Assembly: GCA_025965735.1 (NCBI GenBank)
Contig: JAOPWK010000273.1
Span: 1 to 11,842 of the forward strand
Reading direction: 5' to 3'
DNA: 11,842 bases
Source: Frankiales bacterium
Lineage (GTDB): Bacteria > Actinomycetota > Actinomycetes > Mycobacteriales > SCTD01
The translations under genes were made by a program, and so were the position numbers. Position 1 is the first letter of the stretch. Every line of letters begins with the position of its first letter. Shown here in pieces: positions 6,594-11,842 of the stretch. The notes beneath the pieces were generated by a model, which did no database searches, was not told the origin of the DNA, and was given only the letters and a program-made list of their open reading frames with translations.

Positions 6594-6632
6594 AAGGTAG
6601 AGCCCCTCCGCGGAGGGGCGCAAGCGAATTAA
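6594..6632 (-). promoter_or_regulatory. whiB7 promoter with WhiB7-box-like AT element
   Basis: On the minus strand TTAATT (6632-6627) and CGC precede a -35 TTGCGC (6623-6618); an 18-base spacer follows, then a -10 TACCTT (6599-6594). WhiB7 is known to bind its AT-hook to an AT-rich element just upstream of the -35 and to activate its own promoter. This element is one of the few AT-rich hexamers in the area. The TAA stop codon of uvrD2 (6631-6629) lies within it. The leader from a start near 6587 to the whiB7 GTG would be about 0.4 kb. Confidence 0.6.
6603..6618. terminator. 16-bp palindrome between uvrD2 stop and whiB7 -10 box
   Basis: CCCCTCCGCGGAGGGG is a perfect palindrome starting 10 bases after the uvrD2 stop. 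As RNA it folds into a 6-bp stem with a CGCG loop and could end uvrD2 transcripts; there is no T-tract. As DNA it fills nearly all of the -35/-10 spacer of the whiB7 promoter and could be an operator. I cannot choose between the two roles. Confidence 0.4.
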
Positions 6633-8725
6633 CCCGGCGAGTTCTGCGCGCCCACGAGACCGAGGACGTCATCGCCGTACTTGTCCAGCTTCGCCTGCCC
6701 GATGCCGGGGATCTTGACGAGCGACGCGACGTCGGTCGGGCGCTGCTCGGCGATGGCGGTGAGGGTCGCGTCGGTGAAGACGCAGTACGCCGGCTGGCTC
6801 AGCTCCTTGGCCCGGCCGGCGCGCCACTCCCGCAGGGCGTCGAACAGCTGCTCGTCGATCGTGCTGGGGCAGTCCCCGCAGCGGCCGAGCTTGCGGTCGA
6901 CCGCGGCCACCAACGAGGCCCCGCAGACGCGGCACGTCACCGGGCCGCTGCGCTCGCGGCGGGCGGCGCGGGCCGAGCCCGCTGCCGGTGCGGGTCGGGC
7001 GGAGGCCTTGTGCAGCCCGTCCAGGAAGCGCGACGGCCGGCGGCTCCCCCGCCCGCCCGGCGAGCGGGACAGCGCCCAGGACAGCGACAGGTGAAAGCGC
7101 GCGCGGGTGACGCCGACGTAGAGCAGCCGGCGCTCCTCCTCGACGGCGTCCGGGGTGTCGGCGTGGACCAGCGGCATCGTGCCGTCGACGAGGCCGACGA
7201 GGAAGACGGCGTCCCACTCCAGGCCCTTCGCGGCGTGCAGCGAGGCGAGGGTGACGCCCTCGACGCTGGGCGCGTGCTGGGCGGCGGCCCGCTCCTCGAG
7301 CTCGACGACCAGCTCGCGCAGCCCGGCCGCGGGCTCGGCGGTGGCCAGGTCGCCGGCCAGGCGGTGCAGCGCAGCCAGGGACTCCCACCGCTCGCGTGTC
7401 GCGCCGGCGCCGGCGGGCGGGGTCTCCCGCTCCCAGCCGAGACCGCTGCGCAGCACGTCGGCGACGAGGTCGGCCAGGCCGGTCGGAGCGTCGTCGTCAG
7501 CCGCGCGTCCGGCGCCGCGCAGCAGCAGGATCGCCTCGCGCACCTCCTTGCGGTCGAAGAAGCGCTCGCCGCCGCGGACGAGGTACGGGACGCCCGCGTC
7601 CGCGAGGGCCGCCTCGTACGCCGCGGACTGGGCGTTGACCCGGTAGAGCACGGCGATCTCGCTGGCGGGGGTCCCGGCGGCGACGAGCTCGCGGCACCGG
7701 GCGGCCACCGACGCGGCCTCGGCCGGCTCGTCGTCGTGCTCGGTGAACAGCGGCTCCGGGCCGGGGGGCTGCTGGGCCACGAGCTCGAGGCGGGCGTGCT
7801 TGGTCGTCGCCTTGGCGATGACGCCGTTCGCGAGGCCGACCACCTGCGGGGTGGAGCGGTAGTCGCGCACCAGCCGCACCTCGGTCGCCCCGGGGAACCG
7901 CGCACGGAACCGGAGCAGGTGGTCCGGCGTCGCTCCCGTGAAGCTGTAGATCGTCTGCTGGGCGTCGCCGACAACGCACAGGTCGTCGCGGTCGCCGAGC
8001 CACGCGTCGAGCAGCCGCTGCTGCAGCGGCGTCACGTCCTGGTACTCGTCGACGACGAAGGACCGGTAGCGGGCGCGGAACTCCTCCGCGACCCCGGCGT
8101 GCTCCTCGAGCGCACCGGCGGTGAGCAGCAGCAGGTCGCCCCAGTCCGCCACGCCCTGCGCCGACTTCAGGTCCACGTACGCCTCGTACACCTGGGCCAC
8201 CACGGCGGGGTCGTACGGACCCTCACGACCCGCGCGCGCCGCGGCGGCCGGGTAGTCCTCGGGGCCGATCAGGCAGCTGGCCGCCCACTCGAGCTCGGAC
8301 AGCAGGTCGCGCAGCTCGCTGGTGCCCGGCCGCAGCCGGGCGCGGGCAGCCGCGTTGGCGACCATGCCGAAGGTGTTCTCGACCAGCCGGGGCGGGGCGC
8401 CGCCGACGACGCGGGGCCAGAAGTAGCCGAGCTGCTTCATCGCCGCCGAGTGGAAGGTGCGCGCCTGCACGCCGCCGACGCCGAGGGCACGCAGGCGGGT
8501 GCGCATCTCGCCGGCGGCGCGCGCGGTGAAGGTCACCGCGAGCAGCGCCGAAGCGGGCGTGTGGCCGGACAGGACGGCGTAGGCGGCGCGGTGCGTGATC
8601 GTCCGGGTCTTGCCCGTGCCGGCGCCGGCCAGGATGCAGACCGGTCCGCTGACGGCCAGCGCGGCGGCCCGCTGCTCGGGGTCGAGAGCCGCCAGGACGG
8701 CGTCGGGCGTCAGGTCTGCACTCAC
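6629..8725 (-). CDS. uvrD2: UvrD2-type ATP-dependent DNA helicase with HRDC domain
   Basis: Superfamily 1 3'-5' helicase for DNA repair, about 698 aa, like mycobacterial UvrD2 (about 700 aa). Motifs by residue from the GTG at 8725: Walker A GAGTGKT (34-40), DEYQD (226-230), QQTIYSFTGA (256-265), RDYRST (287-292), HAAKGLEWD (497-505) and VTRAR (539-543). The C-terminus has the UvrD2 hallmark of two Cys pairs (CRVC about 598-601 and CGDC about 616-619), then an HRDC domain (about 621-693) with the IPGIGQAKLDKYG loop. An upstream in-frame GTG at 8791 would add 22 residues, but homologues begin a few residues before the DPEQRAA helix, which favours 8725. Neither start has a good ribosome site. 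The gene is divergent from the mycoredoxin and precedes whiB7, whose promoter overlaps its stop codon. Confidence 0.95.
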   Translation of the reverse strand: MSADLTPDAVLAALDPEQRAAALAVSGPVCILAGAGTGKTRTITHRAAYAVLSGHTPASALLAVTFTARAAGEMRTRLRALGVGGVQARTFHSAAMKQLGYFWPRVVGGAPPRLVENTFGMVANAAARARLRPGTSELRDLLSELEWAASCLIGPEDYPAAAARAGREGPYDPAVVAQVYEAYVDLKSAQGVADWGDLLLLTAGALEEHAGVAEEFRARYRSFVVDEYQDVTPLQQRLLDAWLGDRDDLCVVGDAQQTIYSFTGATPDHLLRFRARFPGATEVRLVRDYRSTPQVVGLANGVIAKATTKHARLELVAQQPPGPEPLFTEHDDEPAEAASVAARCRELVAAGTPASEIAVLYRVNAQSAAYEAALADAGVPYLVRGGERFFDRKEVREAILLLRGAGRAADDDAPTGLADLVADVLRSGLGWERETPPAGAGATRERWESLAALHRLAGDLATAEPAAGLRELVVELEERAAAQHAPSVEGVTLASLHAAKGLEWDAVFLVGLVDGTMPLVHADTPDAVEEERRLLYVGVTRARFHLSLSWALSRSPGGRGSRRPSRFLDGLHKASARPAPAAGSARAARRERSGPVTCRVCGASLVAAVDRKLGRCGDCPSTIDEQLFDALREWRAGRAKELSQPAYCVFTDATLTAIAEQRPTDVASLVKIPGIGQAKLDKYGDDVLGLVGAQNSPG

Positions 8726-8817
8726 CCCGCCAGTGTCCCAGGCGGAGCCGTCGGGAAGGGGCCGGGCGCGCCCGCTGTTGACGCCGATCACCTGCCCCTC
8801 ACGCCTCTGGAGCCCGG

Positions 8818-9054
8818 ATGTCGCTCACGATCTACAGCACCCAGTGGTGCGGCTACTGCCACCGGCTCATGAAGCAGCTCGACCGCGAGGGCGTGGCGTA
8901 CGACGTCGTCGACATCGAGCACGTGCCCGAGGCCGCCGACTACGTGATGAGCGTCAACGGCGGCAACCAGACCGTCCCGACGGTGGTCTTCGGGGACGGC
9001 AGCGCGATGACCAACCCCAGCCTGGCGCAGGTCAAGGAGCGCCTGGGCGCCTGA
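8818..9054 (+). CDS. mrx1: Mycoredoxin (glutaredoxin-like, mycothiol-dependent)
   Basis: A 78-aa thioredoxin-fold protein. The active site CGYC (C11, C14) follows the first beta strand (LTIYSTQW) and the cis-proline motif TVPT is at 52-55. The family reduces mycothiol mixed disulfides on proteins and peroxide-handling enzymes in the cytoplasm of Actinobacteria. CGYC, the small size and the location next to uvrD2 match mycobacterial Mrx1 (Rv3198A). The ATG has CTGGAG with about five bases of spacing. A TTGACG at 8778-8783 could be a -35 box, but no convincing -10 follows, so the promoter is left uncalled. The gene is divergent from uvrD2 with 92 bases between them. Confidence 0.93.
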   Translation: MSLTIYSTQWCGYCHRLMKQLDREGVAYDVVDIEHVPEAADYVMSVNGGNQTVPTVVFGDGSAMTNPSLAQVKERLGA

Positions 9055-9078
9055 AAGGCCCCCTTCGGGCGCTTCAGG
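9050..9078 (+). terminator. Hairpin overlapping the mycoredoxin stop codon
   Basis: CCTGAA pairs with TTCAGG; after a 2x2 internal loop GCCC pairs with GGGC around a CCTTC loop. It begins inside the stop region of the mycoredoxin gene and ends over the AGGAGG ribosome site of the next possible ORF. It may be a weak terminator or an RNA element controlling that ribosome site; no T-tract follows. Confidence 0.35.
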
Positions 9079-9082
9079 AGGG

Positions 9083-9151
9083 ATGATGGGCCTGGCGATC
9101 GGGCAGGATCGCCGTCGGCCGTGTCCCCGCCCACACCAGGAACCCCCGTGA
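9083..9151 (+). CDS. Possible 22-aa leader peptide coupled to the GAF-ANTAR gene
   Basis: AGGAGGG (9076-9082) precedes tandem ATG codons at 9083 and 9086. The frame runs 22 codons, rich in Arg and Pro, to a TGA at 9149-9151. That TGA overlaps the GTG start at 9148 as GTGA, a classic translational-coupling arrangement. The ribosome site is unusually close to the first ATG and better placed for the second. The inverted repeat at 9094-9113 lies within it. The ORF is too short for coding statistics, so it could be chance. Confidence 0.35.
   Translation: MMGLAIGQDRRRPCPRPHQEPP
9094..9113 (+). promoter_or_regulatory. 7-bp hairpin with six-base loop in the ANTAR gene leader
   Basis: GGCGATC and GATCGCC pair perfectly around the hexaloop GGGCAG, 35 bases before the GAF-ANTAR start. 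ANTAR proteins act on RNA hairpins with six-base loops carrying A at position 1 and G at position 4. This loop has G and C there, so it is a hairpin of the right size but not a consensus ANTAR target. Confidence 0.4.
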
Positions 9152-9990
9152 CCCTCCACCTCCCCGAGCACCCGGCGATCGACGCCGTCATGTCGACCGC
9201 CGCGTCGCTGCTGGGCATGGAGGTCGTCTTCCTGGGTGGCCTCACCGAGGAGACCTTCACCTTCGAGAAGGTCCACGCGCGCGCCCAGTGGGCCGGCGTC
9301 GTCGAGGGCGGGAGCGGCGAGCGGAACTCCTCGCTGTGCAGCCGGCTGCTGCAGGGTGCGCCCTCGCACACCTCTGACGCCGCCAACGACCCGCACTACG
9401 GGCCGGTCGCCAGGACCAAGGAGCTCGGGATCACCTCCTACGTGGGGGTCCCCGTCAAGGACAGCTCGGGGCAGGTGGTCGCCACGCTGTGCGGCATCGA
9501 CCGCGGGACGGTCGAGGTCGACGACGACACGATCGCGGTCCTCGAGCAGCTCGCCGCGGTCATCTCCGCGCACCTCGGGCCGGTCGTGGCCGAGGGCGTC
9601 GTGATCCGGCGCGCCCCCGAGGGCGGGTGGCAGGTCGGCGACGAGCCGACCGGCGACCTGACCAGCGCGATGGTGCTCGCAGACCTGCTGGCCAGTGACC
9701 TCGCACCCGGCGCGCGTCCGGACAAGACCGACGGGCCGCTCGACGAGGTGGGCCAGCTCCGCATGTCGGTCAAGCAGCTCGAGCACGCCCTGGCCGCCCG
9801 CGTGGTCGTGGAGCAGGCCATCGGCGTGCTCACCGAGCGCCAGCACAGCAGCCCGCGGCAGGCGTTCGAGCGGCTGCGCAAGGTGGCCCGCTCCCGGGGC
9901 CGCAAGGTGCACGACCTGTCCCGCGAGATCGTCATGTCGGCGACGGACCCTGCCGTGCCGCTGCCTCCCGAGCTGGCCGGGCGCCGCTGA
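9148..9990 (+). CDS. GAF-ANTAR RNA-binding regulator
   Basis: The 280-aa protein has an N-terminal GAF-type sensor (about 11-145, with CSRLLQ at 64-69, TSYVGVPVKD at 96-105 and CGID at 115-118), a linker, and a C-terminal ANTAR domain (about 207-262). The ANTAR helices read LEHALAARVVVEQAIGVL, then AFERLRKVAR and HDLSREIV. ANTAR domains bind paired RNA hairpins and prevent terminator formation. GAF-ANTAR proteins are common in Actinobacteria, and their ligands are mostly unknown. I chose the GTG at 9148 because AGGA lies six bases upstream, it overlaps an upstream stop as GTGA, and the GAF domain begins soon after. An in-frame GTG at 9121 would add nine residues. The protein should be cytoplasmic. 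It is followed directly by the uridine-kinase-like gene in the same orientation. Confidence 0.9.
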   Translation: MTLHLPEHPAIDAVMSTAASLLGMEVVFLGGLTEETFTFEKVHARAQWAGVVEGGSGERNSSLCSRLLQGAPSHTSDAANDPHYGPVARTKELGITSYVGVPVKDSSGQVVATLCGIDRGTVEVDDDTIAVLEQLAAVISAHLGPVVAEGVVIRRAPEGGWQVGDEPTGDLTSAMVLADLLASDLAPGARPDKTDGPLDEVGQLRMSVKQLEHALAARVVVEQAIGVLTERQHSSPRQAFERLRKVARSRGRKVHDLSREIVMSATDPAVPLPPELAGRR

Positions 9991-10058
9991 GCCTGCGGCC
10001 GCGCTCGCCCGAGGCGCTGGCGCAGGACCTGGTCGACCTGCTGGTCGCGCGAGCGAGC

Positions 10059-10577
10059 GTGCAGCGGGTGCTGCTCGACGGGCTCGGCTCGCGCGCGCTG
10101 TCCGACGCGCTGGTGCCGTTGTTGTCCGCGGCCGCCCGCCCGCCGCTGCAGGTCCACGCCGAGGACTTCCTGCGCCCGGCCGGCGAGCGGTTCGAGTTCG
10201 GCCGGGAGGACGAGGAGTCCTTCCGCACGACCTGGCTCGACGCCGCCGCGCTCGACCGTGAGGTGCTCTCGCGGCCGGACGGCTACCTGCCCGCACTGTG
10301 GGACGCCGCCGCCGACCGCTCCGCACGGCGGCAGGTGCAGCCGGTGCCACCCGGGGCGGTCCTGCTCGTCGACGGGGTGCTGCTGCTGGGTCGCGGGCTG
10401 CCCGCCGAGCTGACCGTCCACGTCGCGCTGTCGCCCGCGGCGCTGCTGCGGCAAGGAGTGCCGCAGTGGCAGCTGCCGGCGTTCGCGACCTACGACCGGG
10501 AGGTCCGGCCGGGCGAGGCGTGCGACGTGCTGGTGCGCGCGGAGGACCCGCTGCGGCCGGCGGTCCTGTTCCGCTAG
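10059..10577 (+). CDS. Uridine-kinase-like protein without a P-loop
   Basis: The 172-aa frame resembles the actinobacterial uridine-kinase-like family: HAEDFLRPAGERFEFGREDEESF (about 33-55), GYLPALWDAAADR (75-87), PPGAVLLVDGVLLLGRGLP (97-115) and a final WQLPAFATYDREVRP (137-151). The Asp of DDF-type motifs is kept (AEDF). Where a kinase would carry GxxGxGKT, this protein has DGLGSRALSD, with no Lys, so ATP binding in the usual way is doubtful. Homologues, as I recall them, start with a segment like the LRPRSPEALAQDLVDLL encoded in frame just upstream. No ATG or GTG exists there, so the true start may be a CTG near 9987-9993, overlapping the ANTAR stop. It is probably co-transcribed with the GAF-ANTAR gene. 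Substrate and activity are unknown. Confidence 0.75.
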   Translation: MQRVLLDGLGSRALSDALVPLLSAAARPPLQVHAEDFLRPAGERFEFGREDEESFRTTWLDAAALDREVLSRPDGYLPALWDAAADRSARRQVQPVPPGAVLLVDGVLLLGRGLPAELTVHVALSPAALLRQGVPQWQLPAFATYDREVRPGEACDVLVRAEDPLRPAVLFR

Positions 10578-11375
10578 CTAGAAGTCGCGGAAGGCGGCCT
10601 CGAAGAAGGACCACAGCGCGTAGGCCAGCACGCCGATCACGGTGAGTCCCAGCAGGATCCGGCCGTACGGCTGCTCGGCGACGGCCTGCAGCGCGGCGTC
10701 CAGCCCCTTGGCCTGCTTCGGGTCGAACTGCACCGCGGCCTTGACCAGGAACGCCCCGACGAGTCCCAGGGTGACGCCCCGGCCGACGTAGCCGACGGCG
10801 CCGATCCAGATCGCCGGAGTGCGCAGCCGGTCCGGCACCCGGTAGTCCTCCAGGCACTCGGCGTGCTTGCGGCGCACGCCCCTCAGCGCGAAGTAGCCGC
10901 CGAGCCCCAGCAGCACCAGGCCGATGACTCCCACAGCCGTGCGCCCACCGGTGTGCCCCATGAGGTCAGCGGTGCGACTGCTCGCGGACTCGCCGCCCGA
11001 GCCACGGGCCAGGAACTGCACGGTGCTGATGCACAGCGCCGCGTACACCACGCCCTTGAGCCCGGACTTCACCCGGTGCAGCGCCTCCTCGCGGCTGACG
11101 CCCGCCTCCAGCAGCAGCCAGGCCGCGTAGCCGGCGAACCCGATGGCGAGCACCACCAGCAGGGTGCCGCCGAAGGGCTTGTCCACCAGCGCTTTCAGCG
11201 CCCCGGTCTGGTCGGCCTGCGCCTCGCCGCCGCGCACGAGGGAGACCGCGAGCAGCCCGAGGACCAGCCAGACCAGTCCGCGGCTGGCCAGTCCGAGGCG
11301 GGCCAGCACCTCGACGGCCCGGCTGTTCTTGACGGTGCGGGCGGCCTGCTCTGCGCTGTCGACGTGGGTGGCCAT
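10578..11375 (-). CDS. DUF1206 six-helix membrane protein
   Basis: The 265-aa integral membrane protein is built of three related two-helix units: about 27-91, 104-166 and 192-260. Each unit begins with a Gly-x-x-x-Arg/Lys-Gly helix (GLASRGLVW, SGLKGVVY, GYVGRGVTL) and ends with a second helix after a (K/R)xxGGxLL- or PYGRILL-like turn, closing with LLLEA or FFEA. This threefold repeat is the pattern of DUF1206 proteins, whose function is unknown. The ATG has AGGA seven bases upstream. It lies 28 bases after nudC in the same direction and is probably co-transcribed. Its TAG stop directly abuts the TAG of the converging uridine-kinase-like gene, with no intergenic terminator. Confidence 0.9.
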   Translation of the reverse strand: MATHVDSAEQAARTVKNSRAVEVLARLGLASRGLVWLVLGLLAVSLVRGGEAQADQTGALKALVDKPFGGTLLVVLAIGFAGYAAWLLLEAGVSREEALHRVKSGLKGVVYAALCISTVQFLARGSGGESASSRTADLMGHTGGRTAVGVIGLVLLGLGGYFALRGVRRKHAECLEDYRVPDRLRTPAIWIGAVGYVGRGVTLGLVGAFLVKAAVQFDPKQAKGLDAALQAVAEQPYGRILLGLTVIGVLAYALWSFFEAAFRDF

Positions 11376-11403
11376 GGCCGGGTCCTGCCCGAGGGCGCCG
11401 ACC

Positions 11404-11842
11404 TCAGTCCTGGCTGTCCGGTTCGTCCCTCAGCCAGTCCTCGATGAGCATCGAGGCGATGGACACCGCGCCGGGCAGCTGCAGCCCACCGCTGCGCGCG
11501 CCCCAGGTGGCGGCCTCGCGCAGCTCCTCGCGGGTGAACCACCGCGCGTCCTCGAGCTCCCCGTCGACCGGCCGCGGGACCGCGTCCCCGTCGCAGCGCG
11601 CTCGGAAGCCGAGCATCAGGCTGGAGGGGAAGGGCCACGGCTGGCTGGCGACGTACTGCACCTGGTCCACCACCAGGCCGGTCTCCTCGGCGACCTCGCG
11701 CACCACAGCCTGCTCAGCGCTCTCCCCCGGCTCGACGAAGCCCGCCAGGGTGGAGAAGCGGCCGGCGGGCCAGATGGCCTGTCGGCCCAGGACGCACCGG
11801 TCGCCGCCGTCGTGAACCAGGACGATCATCGCCGGGTCGGTG
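11404..11842 (-). CDS. nudC: NudC-type NADH pyrophosphatase, N-terminus cut by window edge
   Basis: Nudix hydrolase splitting NADH to NMNH and AMP; the family also removes NAD caps from RNA. The Nudix box GFVEPGESAEQAVV followed by REVAEETGL fits GX5EX7REUXEEXGU. The motif SQPWPFPSSLM, which sets NADH pyrophosphatases apart from other Nudix enzymes, follows about 20 residues on. An ATG at 11829 is in frame, but the frame stays open to the window edge and reads TDPAMIVLV, which matches the interior of NudC proteins. The gene therefore continues beyond the window, and its zinc-binding and N-terminal domains are not visible. Mycobacterial nudC also lies near mrx1 and uvrD2, which supports the call. 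The DUF1206 gene follows after 28 bases. Confidence 0.9.
   Translation of the reverse strand, partial: TDPAMIVLVHDGGDRCVLGRQAIWPAGRFSTLAGFVEPGESAEQAVVREVAEETGLVVDQVQYVASQPWPFPSSLMLGFRARCDGDAVPRPVDGELEDARWFTREELREAATWGARSGGLQLPGAVSIASMLIEDWLRDEPDSQD

Noticed and set aside
6590..8872. Plus-strand frame of about 760 codons antisense to uvrD2
   Set aside because: It shows low-complexity Gly/Arg/Ala composition. The minus strand encodes all helicase motifs.
8788..10857. Minus-strand frame of about 689 codons across mycoredoxin, GAF-ANTAR and uridine-kinase-like genes
   Set aside because: It crosses three genes with clear family motifs on the plus strand and consists of Arg/Pro/Ala shadow sequence.
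11404..11829. nudC as a complete short 141-aa Nudix protein starting at the ATG 11829
   Set aside because: The frame continues upstream to the window edge with NudC-like residues (TDPA), so the ATG is internal and the gene is cut by the window.

Overview
The window looks like chromosomal DNA from a high-GC Actinomycetota bacterium. Base composition is very GC-rich throughout, GTG starts are common, and the gene content is typical of the phylum: a WhiB7-type regulator, an UvrD2 helicase with tetracysteine and HRDC regions, a CGYC mycoredoxin, a GAF-ANTAR protein and a DUF1206 membrane protein. The genus cannot be fixed from this sequence. No RNA gene, CRISPR array, insertion sequence, phage gene or attachment site was seen.

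Layout. (1) 1-1557, minus: 5' part of a gene for a secreted LVIVD/beta-propeller-like protein that runs off the left edge. (2) 1558-1730: divergent intergenic region with a plausible promoter and short inverted repeats. (3) 1731-3986, plus: membrane-PAS-GGDEF-EAL cyclic-di-GMP enzyme with both catalytic motif sets intact, followed by a strong hairpin. (4) 4126-5556, minus: alkaline-phosphatase-superfamily phosphoesterase whose metal-ligand motifs occur in circularly permuted order. (5) 5578-6632, minus: the whiB7 unit. It has a promoter with an AT-rich element touching the uvrD2 stop codon, a leader of about 0.4 kb with an upstream ORF, an antiterminator-like fold and an intrinsic terminator, then whiB7, a 62-aa Arg-rich protein and a 15-bp terminator. 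(6) 6629-8725, minus: uvrD2. (7) 8818-9054, plus, divergent: mycoredoxin. (8) 9083-10577, plus: a possible leader peptide, a GAF-ANTAR regulator and a uridine-kinase-like protein without a P-loop. (9) 10578-11842, minus: a DUF1206 membrane protein preceded by the 3' part of nudC, which runs off the right edge.

How the genes fit together. The order whiB7 - uvrD2 - mycoredoxin - (insert) - nudC matches the neighbourhood I know from Mycobacterium tuberculosis (Rv3197A, Rv3198c, Rv3198A, Rv3199c). The GAF-ANTAR, uridine-kinase-like and DUF1206 genes lie between the mycoredoxin and nudC. The core is therefore an old actinobacterial stress neighbourhood: antibiotic-responsive transcription, DNA repair, mycothiol-linked redox and NAD(H) metabolism. 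The left part, with cyclic-di-GMP turnover, the phosphoesterase and the secreted LVIVD protein, is more lineage-specific.

The two observations most worth following are the circularly permuted phosphoesterase and the mutually exclusive RNA folds in the whiB7 leader.
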